From Halomonas lysinitropha (GTDB lineage Bacteria > Pseudomonadota > Gammaproteobacteria > Pseudomonadales > Halomonadaceae): DNA of 64,000 nucleotides. Location: positions 62,001 through 126,000 of the forward strand of contig NZ_CABVOU010000043.1 in NCBI RefSeq assembly GCF_902500215.1, in the 5' to 3' direction. A program made the position numbers and the translations under genes. Positions 10,040-19,594 of the stretch are shown here, one piece after another (the stretch's first letter is position 1; each line of letters opens with the position of its first letter). The notes beneath the pieces were generated by a model that was given only the letters and a program-made list of their open reading frames with translations, made no database searches and was not told the DNA's origin.

Positions 10040-10246
10040 TTCTGACTCCTTGGCTCACGCCTGGTAGAGTGGATTTGTCGCAGGCAATAGGACCTTGGGT
10101 GACAGGCGGAATTCCTTTTGAGAGGCTAGCCTGAGTCAGACCTTCCTTCCCCGAGGCGTCATGCCTCGCTGAACGGCACTTGCCGCGACGAATCTAATGA
10201 GCGAGCCTTCTGCGGAACAATCGCAACAGGAGAGGAGACTTCCGTC

Positions 10247-10798
10247 ATGCCCATGCTGAAGCAGTTGCGCCAGGATCATGCCAACATGGCGCGCATGTTG
10301 CACGTCCTGCAGCTCAAGCAGAAGTCCTTGGCTGCCGGCGAGCGTCCCAATTTCCAGCTGGTCCGGGAAGTCGTCGACTATATCCTCGACTACCAGGAAG
10401 GCTTTACGCAGCCTCTCGAGAAGGTCTGCACCGAACGCCTCCAGGAGCTGGATCCCTCGAGTGTCGAGGTCACGGAGTGCCTGTCCAAGGATTATCGCGC
10501 GCTGCAGTCGCGGCTCAAGCAGCTGTCCAACGACCTCGACATGATCCTGATGGACGCCGTGGTGCCGATGGACCGCTTCGCCGAGGACCTCAAGGCCTAT
10601 CTCGAAGCTCACCGGGCTTATCTGCGAGATGAGCGAGAGCTGCTGTTCCCCCTGATCCGTGAGAACTTCAACGACCAGGATCTCGAGGCCCTCGCGGCGG
10701 CCCTGCCGGAGGGCGCCCAGGCCCAGCTGGAGCGGCTGCAGGAGGCCTATCCCGAGCTCTATGCCGAACTGCGGGATGCCCCCGAGCCGATGACCTGA
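10247..10798 (+). CDS. Hemerythrin-fold (HHE) protein lacking most metal-binding histidines
   Basis: The 183-residue, mostly helical product has the layout of bacterial hemerythrin HHE proteins: LRQDHANMARMLHVL at the N terminus, a second helix reading FTQPLEKVCTERL, a third helix with LSKDYRALQS and a fourth ending AYLRDERELLFPL. In the canonical family the corresponding positions are HHPxED, an EHRAL-type segment and an EHMxxEE segment. Here the His pair is Thr-Gln, and the other two His are Tyr, while His11 and several acidic residues remain. I infer that the fold is kept but the classical di-iron site is probably lost. The ribosome-binding site AGGAGAGGAG is strong, and the gene stands alone between rarA and murI. 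Function unknown. Confidence 0.75.
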   Translation: MPMLKQLRQDHANMARMLHVLQLKQKSLAAGERPNFQLVREVVDYILDYQEGFTQPLEKVCTERLQELDPSSVEVTECLSKDYRALQSRLKQLSNDLDMILMDAVVPMDRFAEDLKAYLEAHRAYLRDERELLFPLIRENFNDQDLEALAAALPEGAQAQLERLQEAYPELYAELRDAPEPMT

Positions 10799-10974
10799 TC
10801 GCAGTGCCCTCGATATCGTGGCATTTCGGCTCTGTCCCGGGTCTGGGGTAGAATGGCTGCCATTCTGAGAAGCGGCCAATTCTTCGCCATGTGTCTTCTG
10901 TCCCGATTTCCCAGCTCATTGACCTGCCTGACCTGCCCGTGCCACCTGGCCCTGCGGTGTCGGATTTTAGCCTG

Positions 10975-11751
10975 ATGGCAGGTCCGATCCTGGTCTTCGA
11001 TTCCGGTGTCGGTGGGCTGTCGGTGGTCCAGGCGCTGCGTCGACGCCTGCCCGAGGCCGCCCTGGTGTATGCCTGTGATAATGCCATGTTGCCCTATGGC
11101 CATCGCGGGGATGCCTGGCTGGTGCAGAGGATCCGAGTCGTCTGCGAGGCCGCCGTGGCGGCCAGCGGCTGCAGCGCCCTGGTGGTAGCGTGCAATACCG
11201 CCAGCACCCTGGCGCTGGATGTCCTGCGCGAATGCCTCTCGATTCCCGTGGTCGGCACCGTGCCGGCCATCAAACCGGCGGCCCGGATGAGCCTCACCCG
11301 CCATATCGGGCTGCTGGCGACCAGTGCCACCGTGTCGCGCCCCTATACCCTTCAGCTCATCGAGGACTTTGCTGCCGACTGCCGGGTGACCCGGGTCGCT
11401 GCGGATATCCTTGTCACCGAGGCCGAGCGCCTGGTAGTGGGTGAGCCTCCTGATCAAGCGACCCTGCGTCAGGCGCTTTCTCCACTGTGGGACGATCCCG
11501 AACTGGATACCGTGGTTCTGGGCTGTACCCACTTTCCGCTGCTGGGTCCGTGGCTGGTTGATGCGGCCCCGCATCAGGTGGCCTGGGTCGATTCCGGGGA
11601 CGCCATCGCCCGCCGGGTGGCCCAGGTAGTGCCGGCGCTCGCGCCTCGCCAGGGTGACGAGCCGAGTTTGGTCACCGCGCGCGATGTACGCCTGGGCAGG
11701 GGATTGGCAACCTTCGGCTTTGCCGCCCCGAGGCTGTTGCAGCTGGTCTGA
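10975..11751 (+). CDS. murI: Glutamate racemase
   Basis: MurI converts L-Glu to D-Glu for peptidoglycan. Counting from the ATG at 10975 (258 residues), the two catalytic cysteines are C73 in VACNTAS and C184 in LGCTHFPL; the substrate pocket motifs FDSGVGG (8-14) and LPYG (39-42) are intact. An in-frame GTG at 10891 would add 28 residues of proline-rich sequence; neither start has a strong ribosome-binding site, and I prefer 10975 because it begins right at the conserved GPILVFDSG. Upstream, TAGAAT at 10849 is a plausible -10 box overlapped by a 7-bp inverted repeat (10850-10866). It is followed 66 bases later by trmA, probably co-transcribed. Confidence 0.94.
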   Translation: MAGPILVFDSGVGGLSVVQALRRRLPEAALVYACDNAMLPYGHRGDAWLVQRIRVVCEAAVAASGCSALVVACNTASTLALDVLRECLSIPVVGTVPAIKPAARMSLTRHIGLLATSATVSRPYTLQLIEDFAADCRVTRVAADILVTEAERLVVGEPPDQATLRQALSPLWDDPELDTVVLGCTHFPLLGPWLVDAAPHQVAWVDSGDAIARRVAQVVPALAPRQGDEPSLVTARDVRLGRGLATFGFAAPRLLQLV

Positions 11752-11817
11752 GCCAACCCAGCTTGTCGGTTTCGCCACTATCATCTCGATCTCGTCAATT
11801 TTACTCCAGGAGCCGCC

Positions 11818-12939
11818 GTGGCCATCCCCGTTGTCGATCCCGCCCGCTATGATCAGCAGCTCGAGGCCAAGCGCGAGCGCATCACCCGTGCTTTCGCACG
11901 CTTCGCACCGCCGACCCTCGAGGTATTTCCCTCGCCACCGAGTCACTTTCGCCAGCGCTGCGAATTTCGCCTCTGGCACGAGGGGGATGATCTCTTCTAT
12001 GCGATGTTCGAGGTCGATCCCGAGGACCCGACACGCAAGACGGTGGTCCGCCTGGACCAATATCCGGTGGCCAGCCGGCAGATCAACGAACTCATGCCGC
12101 GCCTACTCGATGCTATCCGCGACCACGATCTGTTGCGCCGCCGTCTCTTCCAGGTGGAGTTTCTCACCACCCTTTCCGGCGAGGTACTGGTCACCTTGAT
12201 CTACCACCGTCGGCTCGACGAAGCCTGGGAGATCAAGGCTCGAGCCCTTCAACGGGCGCTGGGTGTCATGATCATTGGCCGTGCCCGCAAGCAGCGCCTG
12301 GTACTGGAGCGTGACCATGTCTGGGAGCGCCTCGAGGTGGACGGCGAGTCGCTGGTCTACCAGCAGGTCGAGAACAGCTTCACTCAGCCCAACGCCGAGA
12401 TTTGTCGCGCCATGCTGGCTTGGGCTCGGGATGTCACCCGGGGCAGCCAGGACGGCGATCTGGTGGAGCTCTACTGCGGTAATGGTAACTTCACCGTAGC
12501 GCTGGCCGACAACTTTCGGCGAGTCCTGGCTACCGAGATTTCACGTACTTCGGTGGCCAGTGCTCGGATCAACCTGGAGGCCAACGGCATCGGCAACGCC
12601 GAGGTTGGCCGCATGTCGGCCGAGGCGTTCTCCCAGGCCCTGAAGGGTGAGAAGGGGGGGCGCCGAGTGGCCGAGATGGCCCTTGATGACTATGCCTTCT
12701 CCACGGTGCTGGTCGATCCGCCTCGGGCGGGTCTCGATGAAGAGAGCTGCCATCAACTCAGCGACTATGCGCGTATCGTCTATATTTCATGTAATCCCGA
12801 GACCCTGGCCGACAATCTCGAAACGCTGTGCCGCACTCACGACATCCGGCGTTTCGCGCTCTTCGACCAGTTTCCCTGGACGCATCACTGTGAATGTGGG
12901 GTCCTGCTCGAGCGGCGTGAAGCATACGTCACGGGCTGA
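11818..12939 (+). CDS. trmA: tRNA (uracil-5-)-methyltransferase TrmA
   Basis: TrmA makes ribothymidine at position 54 of the T loop of tRNAs using SAM. The product is 373 residues, close to the family length of about 365, from a GTG start with a CAGGAG ribosome-binding site. Motifs visible are the SAM loop ELYCGNGNF (217-225), VDPPRAG (299-305), the nucleophile C325 in YISCNPETL and a final catalytic base region near the C terminus (CGVLLERR). It lacks the TRAM domain and Fe-S cysteines of RlmD, which separates it from that paralogue. It follows murI on the same strand. Nothing unusual except the GTG start. Confidence 0.95.
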   Translation: MAIPVVDPARYDQQLEAKRERITRAFARFAPPTLEVFPSPPSHFRQRCEFRLWHEGDDLFYAMFEVDPEDPTRKTVVRLDQYPVASRQINELMPRLLDAIRDHDLLRRRLFQVEFLTTLSGEVLVTLIYHRRLDEAWEIKARALQRALGVMIIGRARKQRLVLERDHVWERLEVDGESLVYQQVENSFTQPNAEICRAMLAWARDVTRGSQDGDLVELYCGNGNFTVALADNFRRVLATEISRTSVASARINLEANGIGNAEVGRMSAEAFSQALKGEKGGRRVAEMALDDYAFSTVLVDPPRAGLDEESCHQLSDYARIVYISCNPETLADNLETLCRTHDIRRFALFDQFPWTHHCECGVLLERREAYVTG

Positions 12940-13114
12940 CATGGCCGGCTCGAAGTCAAGCGGCGATGCGCAACCGACATGCTCCATGAGCGAAGGGGCA
13001 TGTGGCTGGGGTGGACTCGGTAAGTGACGTAAGCTGGAAGGCGATGCGGCCAGGAGGCCGCCACGTCAAGTTCTCCCGGCCGCCTCGGGCGGCCGCAGGT
13101 AGCCGAGGTGATGG

Positions 13115-16100
13115 ATGCAACACGTCGCACACGAGGAGACCCGTCAGGATCTGCTCAAGCAACTCGAGGAGCGGCTGCAAGGCCGTCTGGACGAGGCCAA
13201 GGCCAATCAGGTCAGTGCCTTCGCCCGCCACTTCTATGCCACGGTACCACTCGACGACCTGGCCGACCGCCGTCTCGACGACATCTATGGTGCCACCCTC
13301 TCCGTGTGGCACTTCCTGCAGCAGTTCGACCCTAACGACCCCAAGGTCCGGGTGTTCAACCCCGATTTCGAGCAACATGGCTGGCAGTCCACGCATACCT
13401 TCATTGCCGTTCTCCATGAGGACATGCCCTTCCTGGTTGATTCGGTCCGTATTGAGCTCAATCGGCGGGGCATGACGGTTCATGCCATTCACAATGCCGT
13501 CCTGGCGACGGAACGCGACAGTCAGCACCGGCTCGAGCGTGTCACCTCGACGCATCGGGACGATGCCCCCCAGGGCCGGGAGTCGCTGATCGCCATCGAG
13601 ATCGACCGCCACTCGGATTCGGCGCTGCTCGAGGACATCGAGACGAGTCTGCAGGAAGTGCTGGGCGATGTGCGCATTGCGGTGGCCGACTTCGAGCCGA
13701 TGCGTGAACAGGCGCGTGCCGCGCTTGCGGAACTCGAGAGCTCGCGCCCGGAGCAGGTCGAGGCTGAGGATCACGCGGAGGCCATCGCGTTCGTCGAGTG
13801 GTTGCTGCACGATAATTTCACCTTTCTCGGCTATGACGAGTATGTCGTCCACGAGGGTGAGGGGCGACAGCGCCTGGACCGCGACGAGGACAGTGTGCTG
13901 GGCGTGTTCCGCCTCGATCAGCCGCGCTATCGCGAGCGTATCCGCACCGACCAGGGGATCGAGGGTGACCACTACGTGCTGGTGCCTCAACTGCTGTCGT
14001 TCGCCAAGAGCGCCCACCATGCGCGTATCCATCGCCCGACCTACCCGGATTACATCTCGATCGATCGCTATGATGACCAAGGGCGGGTGATCGGTGAGCG
14101 GCGCTTCCTCGGCCTGTTTACCGCTACCGTCTACAACGAGTCGCCGCGAAACGTGCCGATCCTGCGCCGCAAGCTCAAGACGGTGATGGACAACTCCGGC
14201 TTCAATCCCAAGGGCCACAACGGCAAGCACCTGCTGCACATTCTCGAGGTCTATCCCCGCGACGACCTCTTCCAGATCGATACCGACGAGCTGACTCAGA
14301 CCGCCCTGGGGATCCTCGACATGCGCGAGCGGCGACGGGTGAGACTGTTCATCCGCGAGGATCGCTCCGGCAGGTTCTACTCCTGCCTGGCCTTCGTGCC
14401 GCGTGACGTGTTCTCCACCGAGCTGCGCCTGCGCATCCAGGACCTGCTCTGCGAAGAGCTCGATGCCCACTTTGGCGACTTCAACACCTACCTGTCGGAA
14501 TCGGTGCTGGCCCGCATCCAGTTCATCCTGCGCTTCAAGGGGGATCAGCCGGCGGACTACGACCTGCGACGCCTGGAAGCCAAACTGGCGCAGCTCGCCC
14601 GCAACTGGCGCGACGACCTCCAGGGCGCGGCCATCGAGGGGTTCGGCGAGGAGCAGGCCAATCTGCTGATGGACCGCTTTCGCGATGCCTTCCCCGCCAG
14701 CTATCGCGACGACTTCTCAGCGCGTACCGCGGTCTATGATCTCCAGCACATCAGCGAGCTGGATGAGGGCAGCCCGTTGGCGCTCTCCCTCTACCGGCTG
14801 GTCGAGGAGGAAGGCAGCGGGGTCAACCTCAAGCTGTTCCACCGTGATCAGCCCATCCCGCTCTCCGACGTGCTGCCGATGATGGAGAATCTCGGACTGC
14901 GGGTGATCGGCGAACGCCCCTACGAGCTGGAGGCGCGCGATGGCAGCTACTGGATTCACGACTTCGATCTGGAGCACCACACCAGCACTGAGGTCAATCT
15001 GCAGGAGATGCGGGATTCCTTCATCGAGGCCTTCCAGCGTATCTGGAACCGGGACGCGGACAACGATCCCTTCAACCGGCTGATCATCGGCGCCAACCTG
15101 GACTGGCGCGAGGTGGCCATGCTGCGGGGCTATGCCCGCTACCTCAAGCAGATACGCTTCGGTGTCTCCCAGAACTACATGGCCACCACCCTGGTCAACC
15201 ATCCGGAGATCACCCGCGAGCTGGTGACCCTCTTCGAGCTGCGCTTCGATCCGGCCGAACGCCCGCCGGAAGGCGAGATCGAGGCGTGCACGGCGCGCAT
15301 TATCCGGCTGCTCGATGATGTCGCCAGCCTCAATGACGACCAGTTGCTGCGCCGCTACACGGAACTGATCCAGGCGACCCAGCGCACCAACTACTATCAG
15401 CCGGGACCCGATGGCCAGCACAAGGATTATATTTCCTTCAAGATGGAGCCCTCCCGGGTCACCGGCATGCCCAGGCCGCGGCCGGCCTACGAGATCTTCG
15501 TCTGCTCGCCGCGAGTGGAGGGGGTGCATCTGCGTGGCGGCAAGGTCGCGCGAGGCGGTTTGCGCTGGTCCGATCGCTTCGAGGACTTCCGTACTGAAGT
15601 GCTGGGTCTGGTCAAGGCACAGCAGGTCAAGAATGCGGTGATCGTGCCGGTGGGTGCCAAGGGTGGTTTCGTGTGCAAGCGCCTTCCCGAGGGTGGGGAT
15701 CGCGACGCCATCCAGAAGGAGGGCATCGCCTGCTACAAGACCTTCATCCGTGCCCTGCTTGATGTCACCGACAACCGCGTGGGCGGCGAGATCGTGCCGC
15801 CGAAGGATGTGGTGCGCCACGACGATGATGATGCCTACCTGGTGGTGGCCGCCGACAAGGGCACCGCAACCTTTTCCGACATCGCCAACGAGATCTCCCT
15901 CGAGTACGGCCACTGGCTGGGCGATGCTTTCGCCTCGGGCGGGGCCAACGGCTATGATCACAAGAAGATGGGTATCACCGCCAAGGGGGCCTGGGAGTCG
16001 GTCAAGCGTCACTTCCGCGGACTGGGGTTGAACACCCAGCAGGACGAGTTCACGGTGCTCGGCATCGGCGACATGGCGGGCGACGTCTTCGGCAACGGCA

Positions 16101-17956
16101 TGCTGCTCTCCGACAGGATCCGCCTGGTGGGAGCCTTCAACCACCTGCATATCTTCGTCGACCCGACCCCGGACGCGGCGTCGAGCTTCGCCGAGCGCCA
16201 GCGTCTGTTCGACCTGCCGCGCTCGAGCTGGGAAGACTACGATACCCGCCTGATTTCCGAGGGTGGGGGGATCTTTAAGCGCTCGGCCAAGACCATCGCC
16301 ATTTCCAAGCAGATGAAGACGCTGTTCGGTATCAAGGAGGACAAGCTCGCGCCCAACGAGCTAATCCGCGCCATGCTCAAGTCGCGGGTCGACCTGCTGT
16401 GGAACGGCGGTATCGGGACCTACGTCAAGGGCAGCGAGGAGACCGACGCCCAGGTGGGGGACAAGGCCAACGATAGCCTGCGTATCGATGGCCGTGAACT
16501 GCAGTGCCGCGTCATCGGCGAGGGTGGCAACCTCGGCTTCACCCAGCGCGGTCGCATGGAGGCGGCTGCCCGGGGCGTCCGCGTCACCACCGACTTCATC
16601 GACAACGCCGGCGGGGTCAACTGCTCCGACCATGAGGTCAACATCAAGATTCTCATCGACGAGGTGGTCAAGCGCGGCGACATGACCGAAAAGCAGCGCA
16701 ATCGGCTGCTTGCCGACATGACAAGCGAAGTCTCCGACCTGGTGCTGCTGGACAACTATCGCCAGACCCAGGCCCTGGATCTCGCTGAGCTTCTCTCCCG
16801 TCAGGGCATCGGTCCCTTCCGGCGTTTCATCAGCGAACTGGAGGCCGTGGGTCAGATCGATCGCGAGCTGGAGTTCCTGCCCGACGACGAGGTGCTCAAT
16901 GAGCGTGCCGCCAACGAGCAGGGGATGCTGTTGCCCGAACTCTCGGTGTTGATCTCCTACGCCAAGAGTGTGCTCAAGGGTGACCTGATCGCCTCGGATG
17001 TGCCCGACGACCCGACCATCGTCAAGTTCGTCGAGCGGATCTTCCCCGCGGTGCTGGTCGAGCGCTACAAGGAGGAGATGTACGACCACCGCCTCAAGCG
17101 CGAGATCGTTGCCACCCAGGTGGCCAATGACCTGGTCGACCATATGGGCATCGTCTTCGTGCGCCGGCTGATCGATTCCACCGGCGCCGACCGTGCCACC
17201 ATCGCCCGCTCCTACGTGGTGGCGCGCGACAGCTTTCAGCTGCCACTCCTCTGGGAGCAGGTCGAGGCGCTGGATAATCTGGTGCCGAGCGCGGTGCAGT
17301 ACAGCGTGATGCTTGACCTGATGCGCATGCTGCGCCGGGCCACTCGCTGGTTCCTGCGCAACCGTACCGGCATGAGCACCCGGGATGCCATCGACTTCTT
17401 CGCCCCACGCCTGGCACAGCTGCAGGAGAATATCGGCGAGCGCTTGCGTGGCGAGGAGTACAGTGCCTGGGAAGTTCGCCGCAACGAGCTCACCGAGGCC
17501 GGATTGCCGGAGGCTCTGGCGGCGACCGTGGCGGCCGCCGGGAGCCTCTATGCGGCACTCGGTATCATCCAGACGGCACGCCAGACCAACGAGGATCCCC
17601 AGCGGGTGGCCGAGGTGTACTACGAGATCGGCGATCGCCTGGAGCTGCCGTGGATGGTCCAGCAGATTACCGAGCTCAAGGTGCGCGATAGCTGGCAGGC
17701 TCAGGCACGCGAGACCTTCCGTGACGACATCGATCGCCAGCAGCTGGCGCTGACCACCAGTGTGCTGGGCATGGAGGACGGGCCGAGCGACTCTTCGAAG
17801 CGGGTGGAGCAGTGGCTCTCGCGCCACCATGGCATGCACCAGCGCTGGTGCCGCCTGCTCGAGGAAGTCAGCAGTGGCAGCCATGGCGGCTTCCCGCTCT
17901 TCGCGGTGGCCGTGCGCGAGCTTGTCGATCTGGCCGAGAGCAATCGCGAGACCTGA
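13115..17956 (+). CDS. gdhB: Large NAD-specific glutamate dehydrogenase (about 180 kDa class)
   Basis: This is the single-chain, roughly 1,600-residue NAD-dependent glutamate dehydrogenase of proteobacteria, converting glutamate to 2-oxoglutarate and ammonia for catabolism. The 1,613-residue length matches the class. The N-terminal half holds the ACT-like regulatory regions; the dehydrogenase core lies in the second half, with VEGVHLRGGKVARGGLRWSDR, VKNAVIVPVGAKGGFV around residue 845, the downstream GGANGYDHKKMGITAKGA-type block and VIGEGGNLGFTQ. The ATG at 13115 has GAGGTG a few bases upstream. It is monocistronic: about 175 bases separate it from trmA, and a strong terminator follows. Allosteric control by arginine and others is known for the family, not seen here. 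Confidence 0.95.
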   Translation: MQHVAHEETRQDLLKQLEERLQGRLDEAKANQVSAFARHFYATVPLDDLADRRLDDIYGATLSVWHFLQQFDPNDPKVRVFNPDFEQHGWQSTHTFIAVLHEDMPFLVDSVRIELNRRGMTVHAIHNAVLATERDSQHRLERVTSTHRDDAPQGRESLIAIEIDRHSDSALLEDIETSLQEVLGDVRIAVADFEPMREQARAALAELESSRPEQVEAEDHAEAIAFVEWLLHDNFTFLGYDEYVVHEGEGRQRLDRDEDSVLGVFRLDQPRYRERIRTDQGIEGDHYVLVPQLLSFAKSAHHARIHRPTYPDYISIDRYDDQGRVIGERRFLGLFTATVYNESPRNVPILRRKLKTVMDNSGFNPKGHNGKHLLHILEVYPRDDLFQIDTDELTQTALGILDMRERRRVRLFIREDRSGRFYSCLAFVPRDVFSTELRLRIQDLLCEELDAHFGDFNTYLSESVLARIQFILRFKGDQPADYDLRRLEAKLAQLARNWRDDLQGAAIEGFGEEQANLLMDRFRDAFPASYRDDFSARTAVYDLQHISELDEGSPLALSLYRLVEEEGSGVNLKLFHRDQPIPLSDVLPMMENLGLRVIGERPYELEARDGSYWIHDFDLEHHTSTEVNLQEMRDSFIEAFQRIWNRDADNDPFNRLIIGANLDWREVAMLRGYARYLKQIRFGVSQNYMATTLVNHPEITRELVTLFELRFDPAERPPEGEIEACTARIIRLLDDVASLNDDQLLRRYTELIQATQRTNYYQPGPDGQHKDYISFKMEPSRVTGMPRPRPAYEIFVCSPRVEGVHLRGGKVARGGLRWSDRFEDFRTEVLGLVKAQQVKNAVIVPVGAKGGFVCKRLPEGGDRDAIQKEGIACYKTFIRALLDVTDNRVGGEIVPPKDVVRHDDDDAYLVVAADKGTATFSDIANEISLEYGHWLGDAFASGGANGYDHKKMGITAKGAWESVKRHFRGLGLNTQQDEFTVLGIGDMAGDVFGNGMLLSDRIRLVGAFNHLHIFVDPTPDAASSFAERQRLFDLPRSSWEDYDTRLISEGGGIFKRSAKTIAISKQMKTLFGIKEDKLAPNELIRAMLKSRVDLLWNGGIGTYVKGSEETDAQVGDKANDSLRIDGRELQCRVIGEGGNLGFTQRGRMEAAARGVRVTTDFIDNAGGVNCSDHEVNIKILIDEVVKRGDMTEKQRNRLLADMTSEVSDLVLLDNYRQTQALDLAELLSRQGIGPFRRFISELEAVGQIDRELEFLPDDEVLNERAANEQGMLLPELSVLISYAKSVLKGDLIASDVPDDPTIVKFVERIFPAVLVERYKEEMYDHRLKREIVATQVANDLVDHMGIVFVRRLIDSTGADRATIARSYVVARDSFQLPLLWEQVEALDNLVPSAVQYSVMLDLMRMLRRATRWFLRNRTGMSTRDAIDFFAPRLAQLQENIGERLRGEEYSAWEVRRNELTEAGLPEALAATVAAAGSLYAALGIIQTARQTNEDPQRVAEVYYEIGDRLELPWMVQQITELKVRDSWQAQARETFRDDIDRQQLALTTSVLGMEDGPSDSSKRVEQWLSRHHGMHQRWCRLLEEVSSGSHGGFPLFAVAVRELVDLAESNRET

Positions 17957-17982
17957 TCGCTCTGCCGTGTCCATGGCCGGAA

Positions 17983-18016
17983 ACACGAACCCCCGCCGAT
18001 GTGCGGGGGTTCGTGT
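17983..18016. terminator. Bidirectional terminator between gdhB and mgtE
   Basis: A perfect 14-bp stem (17983-17996 with 18003-18016) and a 6-base loop separates the convergent gdhB and mgtE. The stem is closed by A-T pairs and T residues follow on the minus-strand side. Confidence 0.88.
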
Positions 18017-18044
18017 CTCTCGGGCCTCGCATGCGAGGCAGCGG

Positions 18045-19397
18045 TCATAGCAGGAAGAGCGTGGCCAGTCCCAGGAAGGCCATGAACCCCACCACGTCGG
18101 TCACCGTGGTCAGGATGACCGATCCCGAGAGGGCGGGGTCGATGCCCGAGCGCTTGAGCATCAACGGGATTACAATGCCGGCGACGCCGGCGGCCAGCAT
18201 GTTGATCACCAGGGCGGCGGCGATGATGACCCCGATGGCGATGCTGCCGAACCAGAGCACTGCCAGCACGGCGACCACCAGCGACCAGAGCACACCGTTG
18301 AGGGCGGCGATACCGATCTCCTTGCGCAGCAGCCAACTGCTGTTGGTACGACTGATCTGGCCCAGCGCCAGGCCGCGGATTGCCAGGGTGAGGGTCTGGC
18401 TGCCGGCGATGCCGCCCATGCTGGCCACGATGGGCATCAGTACGGCGAGGGCCACGATCTTGTCCAGGGCATCCTCGAAGCGGCCGATCACCCAGGCGGC
18501 GAGGAAGGCGGTGATCAGGTTGATGCCCAGCCAAACGGCGCGTCGCTTGGCGCTGGGCATCACCGGTGCGAAGAGGTCCTCCTCCTCGTCCAGGCCGGCC
18601 ATGTTCATCAACGCCTGCTCGGAATTCTCGCGGATCACGTCGACGATATCGTCGATGACGATGCGCCCCAGCAGTAGCCCGGCCTCGTCCACCACCGGCG
18701 CGGAGACCAGGTCGTGGGTCTGAAAGAGAGTGGCCACCTCTCGGGTATGCATGGTCACCTGGATGCTGTCCACTTCGCGGTCCATGAAGTTGGCGACGGC
18801 CATCTCGGGGTCGTTCGATACCAGGCGGGCCAGTGGCAGTACCCCCACGAAGTAGCCGTTACGGTCGACCACCATCAGCGAATGGGTGTTGTCGGGGACC
18901 GTCTCCTTCCAGCGCAGGAATCGTCTGACCGTCTCCAGGCTGACGTCGGCGCGCACGGCGATGGTATCGGTACGCATCAGGCGACCGGCGCTGTCTTCCT
19001 CGAACGAGAGGGTTTCCTGCAGCCGACTGCGCTGCAACTCGTCCATCGAGCGCAGCATGTCCTCGGCCACCTGCTGGGGCAGGTCCTCGAAGATCTCAGC
19101 GAGGTCTGTCGTGTCGAGGCTGGACGTGGCAGCAACGATCTCGGCATGATCCATGTCGTCGAGCAGGGTGCTGCGCACCTCGTCATGCACGTGCAGCAGG
19201 ACCTCACCGTCGACTTCGCCCGGCACCCGTTCCCACAGCTGGATGCGCGCTGACGGCGGAAGCGACTCCAGCAGCAGGGCGATCTCGGCGGGTTCCAGGT
19301 CCGCCAGCACGTCGTCGACGGCATCGAACTGTTCGTCGCCCAGCGCTCGGTGAATGCGCGAGAGGCGGTCCTCGAGGGTTTCGGTGGTATCGGCCAT
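18045..19397 (-). CDS. mgtE: Magnesium transporter MgtE
   Basis: MgtE is a dimeric inner-membrane Mg2+ channel gated by its cytoplasmic domain. The 450-residue product has the full architecture: an acidic N domain of helical repeats (about 1-135), two CBS domains (about 140-265, including DRNGYFVGVLPL and VDEAGLLLGRIVIDDI), a connecting helix, and five membrane helices. The pore-lining block MPIVASMGGIAGSQ and the last segment VILTTVTDVVGFMAFLGLA are conserved. An AGGGAG ribosome-binding site precedes the ATG by about 7 bases. It is divergent from pyrD. No Mg2+ riboswitch can be recognised in the short leader; gating by the cytoplasmic Mg2+ sites is the known regulation. Confidence 0.96.
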   Translation of the reverse strand: MADTTETLEDRLSRIHRALGDEQFDAVDDVLADLEPAEIALLLESLPPSARIQLWERVPGEVDGEVLLHVHDEVRSTLLDDMDHAEIVAATSSLDTTDLAEIFEDLPQQVAEDMLRSMDELQRSRLQETLSFEEDSAGRLMRTDTIAVRADVSLETVRRFLRWKETVPDNTHSLMVVDRNGYFVGVLPLARLVSNDPEMAVANFMDREVDSIQVTMHTREVATLFQTHDLVSAPVVDEAGLLLGRIVIDDIVDVIRENSEQALMNMAGLDEEEDLFAPVMPSAKRRAVWLGINLITAFLAAWVIGRFEDALDKIVALAVLMPIVASMGGIAGSQTLTLAIRGLALGQISRTNSSWLLRKEIGIAALNGVLWSLVVAVLAVLWFGSIAIGVIIAAALVINMLAAGVAGIVIPLMLKRSGIDPALSGSVILTTVTDVVGFMAFLGLATLFLL

Positions 19398-19553
19398 ATG
19401 GAACTCCCTGGCTTCGGCTGCACGGTCCTGTCGGTCGTGATCCTAACGATATTGCCCACAGTAGACCACAGAACGGTCTCAGGCTGTCGTCACTGGGCCT
19501 TTCATCATCCTGGCCAGCGATACGACGGCATCGTTTCCCGTTCTCGGCACTGC

Positions 19554-19559
19554 TATACT
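19554..19559 (+). promoter_or_regulatory. -10 box of a likely pyrD promoter
   Basis: TATACT 36 bases before the pyrD ATG is a good -10; no clear -35 is visible at the right distance, so the assignment is tentative. Confidence 0.4.
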
Positions 19560-19594
19560 CCTGCGCCCGTCCGTCATCCTTGTCCGGAGCCGCC

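Noticed and set aside
10150..10175. Short hairpin GAGGC-GTCAT-GCCTC between rarA and the hemerythrin-fold gene
   Set aside because: Only five base pairs, no T tract and a location upstream of two divergent genes; no function can be supported.
16361..17986. 541-codon minus-strand ORF opposite gdhB
   Set aside because: Shadow frame of the dehydrogenase gene with no family features.
19398..19594. Mg2+ riboswitch (M-box or mgtA-type) upstream of mgtE
   Set aside because: The leader is short and shows none of the long-range helices or conserved loops of those riboswitches.
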